Shown: positions 43,088 to 53,094, counted from the first letter of the stretch. The stretch is 64,000 nucleotides of DNA from RZYY01 sp036794825 (GCA_036794825.1 DAIRGA010000003.1:167395-231394); one strand, 5' to 3'. Numbers and translations: made by a program. The notes: a model not told the origin generated them from the sequence alone.

Positions 43088-46000
43088 TTACTGTGCCAGC
43101 GTAAAGCGCAGGGTTATACCGCCGTTGGTGGTTGAGGTGCGGTATTGCGAAGAGACAAACGGGTTATTGGTAACCTTATCGAAAAAGACCCTTATGTTCA
43201 GCCGCTGATTGACTGTGTATTCTGCAGAAAGATTGATGGATGTAACCTTCTGCCCTGAGGAAACCTGGTTAATATCCTCTTCGATTCTCCTGAGAACGGT
43301 TTTGTTGGATTTTATCGAAAAGTCGGCTCTGACGTTGAGATCACTTTTCACATTTTGCCGTGTTCCCTGCCCACCGCCTGTCGTTGACCGGATGCCAAAC
43401 TGCACCTCCTTGAACCGGTAGCCTAATCCTACCACATATTCGTTGGTACTTACCTCCGTCAATTGATTGTTGACAAATCCCAGAGAGAGGTTTCGGGCTT
43501 TCTTGATTTCAAACTTGGTCATCAGGCTGTTGATCCAGTTCATGTCGAAGGAGATCAGCGGGTTGAACTGCTCGATGATGCTTACCTGTGCGATGAGGTA
43601 CTCGTGGATGTAGTTGTTGTTGTTGTCGAGCGCTTTGGGTGAATCGTTGAATTCGCGGTAGAGCAGGTTGCTCTGGAATGAGCTGACGTTGTAGTTGCTT
43701 CGGTAGCCATGGGTAAGGGTGAGCGACCGGAGGAACTTGCGGAAAGGTTCGAGCCTCGAAAGGCCGTTATAGGTAATGCGCCAGTTGAGCATTGGGATAT
43801 CCGGCATCGGGTCGAGTTTGTAGGAACCGGCGCTTTTACCGGTGTATGCCGACAGGAAGCTGAACAAAAGTACTTCCTGCTGCGATGCTCCGTAACCCTC
43901 CGGGAAGCCGGTCGAATCCACCACATTACCACTCCAGTTGGGATTGGCGTTGGCAAGCCGGAAGGCAATTTCCAGCCGGTTGTTTTTCAGCTGCTCAAAA
44001 TTGACATTCTGATCCTTTTCGTTGTCTTTTTCCCAGGCCGTTCCCCAGGTAAGGATTGACATACTGAAACTGCCCTGTTCCTGGGGTGAGTAAGAAGCAA
44101 AACTGCCATTTGCGTCAGCTTTGAAATACTCCTGGTGCAGGAGTGAATAGGTTCGGTCGGCGCTTAGCTCGATTTTCAGGTCGGTGAAAGGCTCGATGTT
44201 TCCCCTGAAATTCAACTGCTCATTGAACTTGGTGATGTAGGCCGAGTTGAGTAAGGTATCCGCTGTCAACCAGTTGTTGGCAACTGCGCGGGGTCGGATG
44301 TCTTGCTGGCTTCCAAAGATAAAACCGGCTCCCGGGGCATTTTCCGACCAGTTGTTTCCGATATATCCGGCCTCGGGGATAAAGCCTGGCAGGAAAGTTC
44401 CGTTGCCTTGCGAATAGGCCAGTGACGCCCGCTTGAAACTTGTTACCAGCTTTAAAATTGTATTTCCTGCTATCCTGAAATAATCGGGCCTCTCTTTTTT
44501 GGTCGTATCCTGAACAGGTTTTTTATCTGCAGGGGGCTCTCCGGGACGTGGCATTCCACCGGGTCGCTGCGGGGCTTTAGGCTGGTTGACCTTTTTCAGG
44601 CCGGGAACCTTGTCGTACAACCTGTCGAACGACAAATTGCCGTTGAGCTGAATAGTGTTAGAGTTTTCGATCTGGTTGCCGAATCTTGCCTGGAGCGATT
44701 TCGGCGAAGCCTGCCAGCGATAGTTCACCTGGTAGCGTGCTGTGGCATTTACCCAGTCGAGCAGCGGAAATTTGTTAATAGGGATGGTATAGTTCAACCC
44801 AACCATCTGTGTAAAAAGTGTTTTGCTACCCCAATTTTTGATTTCTGACTTAATCTGATCTTTCTTAATCTGATAATCAGGGTCCTCCTTCTCAAGACTG
44901 CCAGGCAATTCATTGATATAGGAGGCTACATCAGCCTTGTAATCCATTCGTAATGAACTGGTAAAATCCCAGTTCAGACTGAAGTTTCGTGTCCAGTCCC
45001 ATTTTTTGAGATAGGTAGGTTCGATTAACACCTCATACTGGCTCTTATTGCGTAACAGCCTTTTATTGTATTCGCGCATCATATCGGTGCGGAAAGAAAA
45101 GAGCTTGGGCAAAAGATAGAAATTGAAATCCCGTATCAGCCCCAAAGGTTTTGGACTAAAAAACTTGGAGGATGCAAACGGCCGGTAATTTTTCGGATTA
45201 TTGTTGAAGTTATAACCAATTCCACCGAGGTACTTTTTCTGCACATCGTATTCATAATCAACATTTCGGGCAAATATTTCGGAATAGGAATAGGTAAATC
45301 CCCAGTTTTCGATGTCGTAGAAATTGGATTTGGTTGAGGCGCCCATTTTGGTCTTCCTCACATTGATAAAATTGATGTTTTTACGCCTGACGTAGTCTTC
45401 GTTAAGCTTGACGATGGAATCCTTTTCTTTTTTGCTGTCAAAGGTTTTCAGGTCATCTTTGAGCAGTACGTCAGGGTCGAGCAGGTTATACTTGGGGTCA
45501 ATTCTCGATTCGGAATAGTCGAAGTGCATCGGAATGCGGATTCCGGCTTTTTCGGGAAAGAATTTGCCCAGCTCCAGATTGGTGGAGAAGTCCCAGTTCT
45601 TTATGAACTCCTTTGAACGGTCGCTGGTTTTCTTTTCGATTGTACCAAATCCCGGTGTGCTGTATAAACCAGTCAGGGCAATATTTCCAAAATCGGAGAG
45701 GTCGCTTCTGATGCGTGCTGTTGCCGCAAAACCGCCCTGGTTGTTGAAGTCCGTGAGGCGCAGTTCGTTCACCCAGATCTCAGCGCACTTAGGCAGGCCA
45801 TCGTCGTTTCCGGTGAGCGAAGTTTGCTTGGGATTTCTTACCCCGATCATAATGGCTTTTACACTGCTCAGGTTAGGGCTACCCAAAATAGTAACCCTGT
45901 TTTCGCCGTCATAGGCATAGAATGGTAAAAGAAGACTGGCGCCGGATATGCTTCCGTTTCTGATCTCTTCGTTGCGCGCGGTTTTAAAATCCACCAGCCG

Positions 46001-49000
46001 TTGCAAATCAATTTTGAACCGGTTGGCTTCCGGCCAGATCAGGTTTGGTTCGTTGAAAGTGGTGTACCAGGGAGTAAAGCGCAGCGGTATTTCGTATTCG
46101 TAGTAATTCTCGGTAAGGTCGGCGCCAAAACGCATAAAGACCGTCATATCACCGTCGTTCAGATCCTGGTTTTCGATGAGTTTTTCGGCGTGCACATACA
46201 TCTCGATGAAGCCATAGTCCCTGAAGTCGAAATCGGTGGTTTTGTAAGCGCCGCGGGCATCGCCATCAATAAGGTTACAAACCCTCAGCACCATGGACTG
46301 TTCGTTGAGCTGCTGGAGGTTGGTGGTTCCCAGGTTCACCTCCCGCTCGATGCCCGGTGGGATTACATAAGGTATGGGCTGTCTTTTACCGTTTTCTTCA
46401 ATATTTACCGAAAGGATATCAAAAGCAGTTTCACTCTGTACATCGTTTGGAATATATTCGCCGGGCGACAGAAGGTCGTAGCGGTATCTTCTCCACTCGC
46501 CCCTGACCAGCTCGAGAGTTGCAAAACGCAGTACCATCGGGTTTTCGAATCCTTTCATAAACATTCTCAAAAACCTGATGGACTGAAAATCCTGGATTCC
46601 GCCGATAATTTTTTCAGGGTCGCGCACCGGAATTTTGAATTGATACCATTTTACCTCACCGATCTGACCGTTGGGAAGCCTGATGCCCTGTGCGTTGTAA
46701 ATGTCGGTGATGTAATTGTCACCGATGTTCATTTTGGAAGGATCGAGTGTAACTTTATACTGAAAATAGCGCTCGCCTTCGCTCAGCGTATTATCGCGGT
46801 TGATGTCTTCAACGTTGGGGAGCGTGGTAGCTGCGGTGGGATAGGCCTCGGGATTGATGTCTTCGGTGGGGGAGTTTCCGTCGGGACCGTTGTAATTTTT
46901 GTAACGATTAAGGATGCTGGCGTACTCAGCATCATTATCAAAGTCGGTACCCCGGTAATAATGATAGTTGTCGGAGGAGGGGTCAATCAGCGCCTGCTGG
47001 TAGGCTGAAGATGAGGTTCCAAACTGAGCGGCAATAGGATCTAATAGCTGATTCCTGAAGAACGATTGTTCATCCACATCGCGCAAACCATCCAGACCAA
47101 CATCCTGGAAAGCGCGCGATCCTGCCACGTTGCTGAAGTTATCCACCAGCGCCTGGAACGAAGGTACCCGTCCCCAAATTGTAGTATCCACATTTTCAAC
47201 CACTTCGGTTGGGGGTAAGCCATGTTCAAAGCTTTTACGCCCATCACGAAGAATGTCCTCAGAAATATCGCCAAGGTTAAAATAGAGTTCCCCGGAGTTA
47301 TCCGCGCTTTTCGTAAACGGATCCATCATCCAGAACTCAATGTATTCGACGTTTGTGGCGTCGAAGTTGGTTGACTCAATACGCCGCATAATACCGCCCC
47401 ACCTGGTTTCAGGAAGTTTCAGCGTACCATCAGGATTAATACCGGCCGAAATCCCCTGTTCACCATCAACATCATAGTTGTAAGGGCCTTTCTCCGAAGG
47501 ATAATAAGCCAGGTTGAGAATGGGGATATTGGTGGGTACACCATTAGGGACATCTTTATTCGGGAAAACCTCAGTTTCGAGAACCTGCCTCACCTGGTGG
47601 TCGGATAATTCGTTAAGAGTGATATTGGGTGGCCGGAGATTTCCGGTTTCGTCATAAAACAGCGGATCAATGATGTAGTAAGCGAGTTTTGCCCTGTTGT
47701 AACCATAGGCCAGGCCCGTTCCCGGGCCGCCTTCGGGAAACATTCCGGCAGTCTCCTGCTTCTGTGGTGTGCTGGCCAGATGCCAGTAGGCCATATTTTT
47801 CAGGTCAATGGTTGATTTTGCCGCTTCGAAGTCGTCTATATAAGAGGTTCCCGTACTGCCGATCACTTTAGCATGACCTGGCACAAAATGGGCAAACTCA
47901 CCGTCAATCGTAACCCGCGATTCCTCCTTGGCGGTCAGGAATGGCAGTTTATCCACGATTTTGGTAATCAGCCTCGACTGGGTCTGGTAGGCAACATCCA
48001 TCCCCCAGATAGTGTTGGAAATGGGGTCGTTGCCATAACTAACCTTTTGGGTCATCGGCCTTTCGGTCAGATTGAGGATGGTACCGCCGATATTGAAGTT
48101 TTCATTAATCCGGTAGTCAATGTGGGTACCCATGAGCCGTTTGGTCTGAACGCTGAAATAGGACTGACTTTCGAGCGAAATGTTGATGGGGGTACCGGAG
48201 TTGAGCACCCCTTCGTTGATAATCCGCACACGGCCGAGTGTGTAATCCACCGTGTAGTCCACATTTTCGACCAGCGGAACCCCGCCGGCGGTCACCGTAA
48301 CCGAACCCTGGGGAACGTTGAGTGCATTCAGCGAAATCTCAGAACCTGAAGAAGATTTGTAAAAACCCTCGATCATGAACTTATTCTTTTCGGGATATTG
48401 CTGCGCCCCGCTTTTGGTGAGTGTGTAAAGCGAATCGTAGGCAAATCGGTCGGCAATGTCATCATTACCGATCTGTGTCCTGAGGTAACTGCCGAATGGC
48501 TCCAGCACTGTAAAATAAATCCTTCCGTTGGAGCCTTGAATGGTACCTCCCTGTGTGGCAGCGTTGTCAATAAAGTCGAAGATACCGTCAAAAGGCGGAT
48601 TAAGCTGTGGATCAAGATTATCAAAATTCAGCACCCTGATAAGTGGTATCCCGCTTGTGTTTCCGGCGTCGGTAAGATAGCTGGTTGGCACAGCATTCTG
48701 ATTACCGGTATAAAGAATATTTAAAATGAAATCCTTGTTTTGCACCTGGTAGGCGCCGATCGGGTAAACGTTTTTCATCATCAGGTTCCAGATCGGGATT
48801 TTGGTACTGAGGTAATTGCTTTTCAGCAGCTTGACTATCAGGTTTTTCGGAGAATCAATACCTCCGTCAGAAAATTCGCCAACCTGGTACAGTGTGGTGT
48901 CGCCAATTACATTGTACTGATAGGCTACGGCCAGAACCTGGTCAGGATTCAGGGTGGTATTGAGAGAGATAAACCCAAGCTTACTGTTGAAAGTGTACTC

Positions 49001-50326
49001 GTTCTGGTTAAGCTTGCGGGCGCTCTCCATCTTAACACCGTCAATTCCAGATTCGAAATAAAACGGAGCGCCGGTCAGGATAGAAGCCACCTTGTTGATG
49101 TCTCTGATATCAGGTTCAAATTGCAACAGCAACTCCATCAGATTGTTCGAGCGGTAGTTGTCAGGAAAAACGCTTTGTTTTCCGGTGACGCTCGTACTAT
49201 AAGGATTCTTTTCGCCCAAGTCCTGAAAAGCAATGATGTTTCGGTTGTCGGTTACCGCTGCGCCAATGTTGGTTACCCAGACTTCGATTTTGGTGATGTT
49301 TACGTTGGAACTGATTACCGGCAGTTCTGCAAGCGCATCATTGTAGGATTCGCGGAAATACTGCGCCAGCAGGAAGTGTTTGTTTTCTTCGTACTGGTCG
49401 GAGTTGAGCGTAAAGTAGTTGGTTTGCGCGCCTCCCTGAACAGTGATGCTCTGGGTTTCGCTCTCCTGTTCCGAGTAAATTGCAGTAACCGTAGCCCGTC
49501 CGAATTTCAGCTTGGTTTTTATGCCAAACAGCGCCTGGCTGCCGGTAATCAGGGTGCTGTTGAGCGGGAGCGTAACATTACCGGCTTCGATGAGCTGAAT
49601 GATTTCGTCCTCTTTTCCTTCGTATTTAAGGTTAAGTTTGTTTTCGAATTCAAAAGTGGCCTCGGTGTTATAGTTGGTCTGAAACTCAATTTTATCTCCT
49701 ATCTTGGCCAGTACACTCATCTGGATGCGTTGCTGAAAATCGAAATTGACTACGTTTTGTTGCCTGACGCTCAGCGTAGGGTCTTCGCGTTTGTTGGCCA
49801 GCACGCCGAAGGTCAGCTCGGCCGATCCCTGTGGCCTGATATCAATGGTTCCTGATCCGAAAATCTTCTCAAAGACCTCACCGCCAATATAAACCTGTGG
49901 AATAATCCCGGTATTTGAGGCTCCCTGCCCGGCCGATTTTGCCCGCTCTGTCCAGTATTGCCGTAAAGCTCTTTCCTGATCCCATTTGAGATAATCCCCG
50001 GCAGGCATCGTGTAAGGTGTACGGTAGTCGAGGTTACCAATCCGCTCTTTGATGATGTATTCGTTGGTTTCAGGGTCGTACTCCACCTGTTGTTGAACGT
50101 TGGAAGGCTCGTTGAGATACAGCGGCGACTGGGGTTTTGGGTCGGTAACGGCGGAGGGGTTGGCAAATGGATAGATCAGCTCGATGGAGTCAGGGCGCAG
50201 TATCTGAAAAGGATCGGGGTTAATCCAAACCTTTTGGTTCCGCTTTGCCGCTGGCCGGTAGATACCCGCCACCGAATACATGACCAGCGCTGAAAATAAC
50301 AGTATGTATGTTGATTTCCGTATCAA
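43088..50326 (-). CDS. sprA: SprA, outer-membrane translocon of the type IX secretion system
   Basis: A 2412-residue protein matching SprA (Sov), the giant 36-strand outer-membrane barrel through which T9SS substrates leave the cell; Flavobacterium johnsoniae SprA is of almost the same size. Features: N-terminal hydrophobic segment (about 5-22), repeated SprA family blocks with barrel strands throughout, a Pro-rich linker near residue 1922 (PQRPGGMPRPGEPP) and a C-terminal strand GGITLRFTLAQ. The frame opens with TTG at 50326 just three codons after a stop, and no ATG lies near, so initiation at TTG is likely. It follows ruvA on the same strand after 145 bases. The six T9SS-tagged proteins in this window are its probable clients. 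Confidence 0.95.
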   Translation of the reverse strand: MIRKSTYILLFSALVMYSVAGIYRPAAKRNQKVWINPDPFQILRPDSIELIYPFANPSAVTDPKPQSPLYLNEPSNVQQQVEYDPETNEYIIKERIGNLDYRTPYTMPAGDYLKWDQERALRQYWTERAKSAGQGASNTGIIPQVYIGGEVFEKIFGSGTIDIRPQGSAELTFGVLANKREDPTLSVRQQNVVNFDFQQRIQMSVLAKIGDKIEFQTNYNTEATFEFENKLNLKYEGKEDEIIQLIEAGNVTLPLNSTLITGSQALFGIKTKLKFGRATVTAIYSEQESETQSITVQGGAQTNYFTLNSDQYEENKHFLLAQYFRESYNDALAELPVISSNVNITKIEVWVTNIGAAVTDNRNIIAFQDLGEKNPYSTSVTGKQSVFPDNYRSNNLMELLLQFEPDIRDINKVASILTGAPFYFESGIDGVKMESARKLNQNEYTFNSKLGFISLNTTLNPDQVLAVAYQYNVIGDTTLYQVGEFSDGGIDSPKNLIVKLLKSNYLSTKIPIWNLMMKNVYPIGAYQVQNKDFILNILYTGNQNAVPTSYLTDAGNTSGIPLIRVLNFDNLDPQLNPPFDGIFDFIDNAATQGGTIQGSNGRIYFTVLEPFGSYLRTQIGNDDIADRFAYDSLYTLTKSGAQQYPEKNKFMIEGFYKSSSGSEISLNALNVPQGSVTVTAGGVPLVENVDYTVDYTLGRVRIINEGVLNSGTPINISLESQSYFSVQTKRLMGTHIDYRINENFNIGGTILNLTERPMTQKVSYGNDPISNTIWGMDVAYQTQSRLITKIVDKLPFLTAKEESRVTIDGEFAHFVPGHAKVIGSTGTSYIDDFEAAKSTIDLKNMAYWHLASTPQKQETAGMFPEGGPGTGLAYGYNRAKLAYYIIDPLFYDETGNLRPPNITLNELSDHQVRQVLETEVFPNKDVPNGVPTNIPILNLAYYPSEKGPYNYDVDGEQGISAGINPDGTLKLPETRWGGIMRRIESTNFDATNVEYIEFWMMDPFTKSADNSGELYFNLGDISEDILRDGRKSFEHGLPPTEVVENVDTTIWGRVPSFQALVDNFSNVAGSRAFQDVGLDGLRDVDEQSFFRNQLLDPIAAQFGTSSSAYQQALIDPSSDNYHYYRGTDFDNDAEYASILNRYKNYNGPDGNSPTEDINPEAYPTAATTLPNVEDINRDNTLSEGERYFQYKVTLDPSKMNIGDNYITDIYNAQGIRLPNGQIGEVKWYQFKIPVRDPEKIIGGIQDFQSIRFLRMFMKGFENPMVLRFATLELVRGEWRRYRYDLLSPGEYIPNDVQSETAFDILSVNIEENGKRQPIPYVIPPGIEREVNLGTTNLQQLNEQSMVLRVCNLIDGDARGAYKTTDFDFRDYGFIEMYVHAEKLIENQDLNDGDMTVFMRFGADLTENYYEYEIPLRFTPWYTTFNEPNLIWPEANRFKIDLQRLVDFKTARNEEIRNGSISGASLLLPFYAYDGENRVTILGSPNLSSVKAIMIGVRNPKQTSLTGNDDGLPKCAEIWVNELRLTDFNNQGGFAATARIRSDLSDFGNIALTGLYSTPGFGTIEKKTSDRSKEFIKNWDFSTNLELGKFFPEKAGIRIPMHFDYSESRIDPKYNLLDPDVLLKDDLKTFDSKKEKDSIVKLNEDYVRRKNINFINVRKTKMGASTKSNFYDIENWGFTYSYSEIFARNVDYEYDVQKKYLGGIGYNFNNNPKNYRPFASSKFFSPKPLGLIRDFNFYLLPKLFSFRTDMMREYNKRLLRNKSQYEVLIEPTYLKKWDWTRNFSLNWDFTSSLRMDYKADVASYINELPGSLEKEDPDYQIKKDQIKSEIKNWGSKTLFTQMVGLNYTIPINKFPLLDWVNATARYQVNYRWQASPKSLQARFGNQIENSNTIQLNGNLSFDRLYDKVPGLKKVNQPKAPQRPGGMPRPGEPPADKKPVQDTTKKERPDYFRIAGNTILKLVTSFKRASLAYSQGNGTFLPGFIPEAGYIGNNWSENAPGAGFIFGSQQDIRPRAVANNWLTADTLLNSAYITKFNEQLNFRGNIEPFTDLKIELSADRTYSLLHQEYFKADANGSFASYSPQEQGSFSMSILTWGTAWEKDNEKDQNVNFEQLKNNRLEIAFRLANANPNWSGNVVDSTGFPEGYGASQQEVLLFSFLSAYTGKSAGSYKLDPMPDIPMLNWRITYNGLSRLEPFRKFLRSLTLTHGYRSNYNVSSFQSNLLYREFNDSPKALDNNNNYIHEYLIAQVSIIEQFNPLISFDMNWINSLMTKFEIKKARNLSLGFVNNQLTEVSTNEYVVGLGYRFKEVQFGIRSTTGGGQGTRQNVKSDLNVRADFSIKSNKTVLRRIEEDINQVSSGQKVTSINLSAEYTVNQRLNIRVFFDKVTNNPFVSSQYRTSTTNGGITLRFTLAQ

Positions 50327-50471
50327 TAATTGTTACCGGTTACCTGTTGAAAAACAAAGAAATACCTGAAGCGAAGGGTAGAGATGAGAGGTAAAAGACC
50401 AACGATAACGATGATCTTCATTAAAAAACTCCGTTGTTGTATACTATCACTCATAAGCTTCACTTGACAAA

Positions 50472-51068
50472 CTACAAGATTTTCAACGCTTCTTTTATCA
50501 ATGCTTCAACGCCAAGATCGGGATTGTTTTTCAAAATGCTGTTCAAAGCCTTTTCTGATGCAAGTTTTCCAAAGCCCAGCGTGGTCAGCCCAATTAACGC
50601 CTCTTCTTTTTGGGTATTGTGCGAAATTCCCAAAAATTCAGGGGTTGAGGTCTCTTTGCCCATCTTATCCTGCAGCTCAACAATGATGCGTTGGGCAGTC
50701 TTGTTTCCAATTCCCTTTACACCCTTCAGCACGCCAAGTTCACCCAGCCTGATGGCCTCAACAATTTTGTGATAAGCCAGCGAGGAGAGCATCAGCATGG
50801 CCGTGTTGTTGCCCACACCCGACACCGAAATCAGGAGCCGGAACAAAGCCCGCTCAGCCGGTTCGTAAAACCCGTAAACCACAAGTCCTGTTGGTGTTGT
50901 GGCTTCCACCCTGAAAGCAAGATGGGTGTAGAGTTTTACCTCTTCCCTGTCTTTGACCGCCGAAAAGGTCTGAAGCGAAATATTGATAAGATAACCCGTA
51001 CCGCCCTGTTCCAGAATGACATAGGCCGGATTTTTTTCTACCAGTTTCCCTTTTAAGTATTCAATCAT
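50472..51068 (-). CDS. ruvA: Holliday junction branch migration protein RuvA
   Basis: A 198-residue RuvA, starting at ATG 51068 (MIEYLKGKLVEKNPAYVILE), the usual start for the family; the frame is open further upstream to 51209 but that extension has no RuvA similarity. The N-terminal OB-fold covers about 1-62, followed by the two helix-hairpin-helix motifs (LLISVSGVGNNTA near 72-84 and GVKGIGNKTAQRIIVEL near 107-123), and the flexible acidic-poor linker and domain III at the C-terminus (from about 145). RuvA tetramers bind Holliday junctions and load RuvB. The order ruvA then sprA on one strand is common in Bacteroidota. The region 50327-50471 downstream shows no gene. Confidence 0.95.
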   Translation of the reverse strand: MIEYLKGKLVEKNPAYVILEQGGTGYLINISLQTFSAVKDREEVKLYTHLAFRVEATTPTGLVVYGFYEPAERALFRLLISVSGVGNNTAMLMLSSLAYHKIVEAIRLGELGVLKGVKGIGNKTAQRIIVELQDKMGKETSTPEFLGISHNTQKEEALIGLTTLGFGKLASEKALNSILKNNPDLGVEALIKEALKIL

Positions 51069-51096
51069 AGTTGCTGTACATTGATCTGCGTGAAGG

Positions 51097-51104
51097 CAAA
51101 AATA
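51097..51104 (-). promoter_or_regulatory. Possible -7 box (TATTTTTG) for ruvA-sprA
   Basis: On the minus strand TATTTTTG fits TAnnTTTG and lies 28 bases before the ruvA ATG. A TTG with proper spacing upstream is not evident. Confidence 0.4.
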
Positions 51105-51162
51105 AAACTTTTCCAATGGAGCATTTTTTACCATATTCCGGTGATTGTTTCTTCCAAAGAGG

Positions 51163-51191
51163 TTGTTGATTGAATGAAAGATATATTTTTG
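51163..51191 (+). promoter_or_regulatory. Predicted promoter (TTG N18 TATTTTTG) before the T9SS protease
   Basis: TTG at 51163-51165 and TATTTTTG at 51184-51191 are spaced by 18 bases. The ATG at 51170 would lie inside this promoter, so the TTG at 51221 becomes the better start for the protease. Confidence 0.5.
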
Positions 51192-51220
51192 TCGGTAATA
51201 ACCCAACAATCATCACTACG

Positions 51221-52870
51221 TTGAAAAAGAAATTACTGATTTCCAGCATGCTGATATTTTTCCTTCTCCCGGGCCTTTTGGCCCAGATCAGCGAAGGAGG
51301 TACCCCCCCGGGTTTCAGATATCCTGTAAACGAGCATAAAACTCCATCCATCAATGTACCCGCTCCCAACATTGAGCAACTCAAACAAGAGGATGAATTT
51401 TACCGCAAAAACGGTATGGCCATCCGTTTCGCCGAATCGGTCAGCATTGATGTTGATCTTGCCAGAGATGGTTCTTGGGAGGTTCTGGCTGATGGTGGCA
51501 GGCTCTGCAGGCTGAATATTGTTTCACCGGGAGCGCAGGCATTGATTCTCTATTACCGGAAATTCATCATTCCGGAGGGTGGCAAATTATTCCTTTTCAG
51601 CGCCGACAAATTGCAGGTAATCGGAGCATTTACCTCACAAAGCAACCCTCAAAGGCAAACTTTTGCCACCGAAATGATCAGGGGTGAAAAGGTTACCCTC
51701 GAGTATTACGAGCCGTCCGGTAAGATTGCTAAACCGCAAATTATGATTGAAGAAGCCGGCTATGTTTACCGCACCGCCGACCGATTTTTCAACCCGAAGG
51801 GGTTTGGCACCTCCGATACCTGCGAAGTGAATGTGAACTGCCCCGAAGGCGAAAACTGGCAAAACCAAAAGAACGGAATAGTTCGTATCATTGTAAAAGC
51901 CGGATTTTCATCACTTTGGTGCACCGGCTCACTGATCAACAATGCGCGCAATGACTTTAAACCTTACTTCTTGACGGCCGACCATTGCGGAGCCAATGCC
52001 ACCCCTGCCAACTACAACCAGTGGATTTTCTATTTCCGTTACGAAGGCCCCGACTGCGAAAACCCAATTAGCGACACAACCTTTAAGAGTTACACGATGG
52101 TGGGCGCCACCAAGGTTGCTGCCAGCGGTGGCGCAGGCGTCGCCTCTGACTTCAAACTGCTCAGGCTCAACGAAACCGTTCCCGGAGCCTACAATCCATT
52201 TTTCAACGGCTGGAGCATCACCGGCGAAAGAAGCCCCAACGGGGTAACCATCCATCATCCCGACGGCGACATCAAAAAAATCAGCACCTACACCGACACC
52301 ATCCGCTCCTCAAGCTGGGGTTCAATCCCAAACACACACTGGAGAGTAGTCTGGTCACAAACCCAGACCAACTGGGGGGTTACCGAGGGTGGATCGTCCG
52401 GAAGCCCGCTATTCGACAATAATGGCCGCATCATCGGGCAACTGACCGGCGGCGAAGCCAGTTGCCGCTATACCTCAAAACCCGATTATTACGGGAAATT
52501 CTCCTACTCATGGAATGGAAATCCCGCCGCAGACTCCACCCACCTGAAACCCTGGCTTGACCCGGACAACTCAGGAATCACAGAGATTAACGGTGTGGTG
52601 AGCGTTAATGAAATTGAGCCCATCCCACGGCCTTTGCATGTTTTTCCAAATCCTTCCGATGGTGTGGTTTTTATTGATGATGAAACACTGGCCGGAAACG
52701 ATGTTCTTGTAGAAATCACCAGCCTGATCGGGCATGAGGTATTGAGCAAATCATTCCCGGATAATAACCAAACCCGGATTTCGCTCGATATCAGCCAGCT
52801 TCAGAAAGGGATTTATTTTCTCACTGTCCTCATCAATAATGAAGCCCGTACGATGAAGCTGGTCAGGTAG
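51221..52870 (+). CDS. Secreted trypsin-like serine protease (lysyl endopeptidase-like) with T9SS sorting domain
   Basis: A secreted S1-fold protease, 549 residues from TTG 51221 or 566 from ATG 51170. I prefer TTG because it gives a compact signal peptide (LKKKLLISSMLIFFLLPGLL) and because a promoter overlaps the ATG. After a propeptide of about 190 residues the protease domain shows His255 in LTADHCGAN, Asp in VASDFKLLRL and Ser393 in GGSSGSPLFDNNG (numbering from TTG). CEVNVNCPEG at the expected mature N-terminus and paired cysteines resemble lysyl endopeptidases of the Achromobacter type. The C-terminal 80 residues (FPNPSDGVVF to TMKLVR) are a type A T9SS domain. It is divergent from ruvA-sprA. 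Exact cleavage preference is not certain. Confidence 0.88.
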   Translation: MKKKLLISSMLIFFLLPGLLAQISEGGTPPGFRYPVNEHKTPSINVPAPNIEQLKQEDEFYRKNGMAIRFAESVSIDVDLARDGSWEVLADGGRLCRLNIVSPGAQALILYYRKFIIPEGGKLFLFSADKLQVIGAFTSQSNPQRQTFATEMIRGEKVTLEYYEPSGKIAKPQIMIEEAGYVYRTADRFFNPKGFGTSDTCEVNVNCPEGENWQNQKNGIVRIIVKAGFSSLWCTGSLINNARNDFKPYFLTADHCGANATPANYNQWIFYFRYEGPDCENPISDTTFKSYTMVGATKVAASGGAGVASDFKLLRLNETVPGAYNPFFNGWSITGERSPNGVTIHHPDGDIKKISTYTDTIRSSSWGSIPNTHWRVVWSQTQTNWGVTEGGSSGSPLFDNNGRIIGQLTGGEASCRYTSKPDYYGKFSYSWNGNPAADSTHLKPWLDPDNSGITEINGVVSVNEIEPIPRPLHVFPNPSDGVVFIDDETLAGNDVLVEITSLIGHEVLSKSFPDNNQTRISLDISQLQKGIYFLTVLINNEARTMKLVR

Positions 52871-52934
52871 CTCTGCAGAATCCTACCCTCAGAATTTCCT
52901 GATCGTTTGTAAAATCGACACCACAGTTATGAGA

Positions 52935-52976
52935 TTTCTCCTCGTTGTTCAGCTAACGCTGAACAACGAGGAGAAA
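52935..52976. repeat. Perfect 19-base inverted repeat with 4-base loop
   Basis: Arms TTTCTCCTCGTTGTTCAGC (52935-52953) and GCTGAACAACGAGGAGAAA (52958-52976), loop TAAC. It lies 65 bases after the protease stop and would make a very stable hairpin in either transcript. Confidence 0.9.
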
Positions 52977-52999
52977 TGACAGTAAACCAGGTTGTTGTG

Positions 53000-53040
53000 G
53001 GGTTCAGGAGTGCGGCGCAAAGCGCCGCACTCCTGAACCC
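53000..53040. repeat. Perfect 19-base GC-rich inverted repeat with 3-base loop
   Basis: Arms GGGTTCAGGAGTGCGGCGC (53000-53018) and GCGCCGCACTCCTGAACCC (53022-53040), loop AAA. It begins 23 bases after the previous hairpin and has a different sequence. Confidence 0.9.
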
Positions 53041-53058
53041 AATTCCCCCTCAACAGCT

Positions 53059-53094
53059 GTCATATCGAACGACCGAAGGGAGTGAGACATCCCC
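53059..53094. repeat. Fragment resembling a dispersed Bacteroidota intergenic repeat
   Basis: GTCATATCGAACGACCGAAG followed by GGAGTGAGACATCCCC. Short intergenic elements of the pattern GTCATTTCGA-CGAAGGGAG-GAGAAATCTC occur widely in Bacteroidota genomes; a more decayed relative, ATGACCATAGGGAGTGATAT, is at 53278-53297, and the hairpin at 52935 begins and ends in related words (GAGATTTCTC and GAAATGAC). Confidence 0.45.

Noticed and set aside
46001..47008. A 335-codon + strand frame inside sprA, and another of 371 codons at 48740-49855
   Set aside because: Both are antisense to the clear sprA reading frame, have no signal, motif or start context, and reflect codon bias of the real gene.
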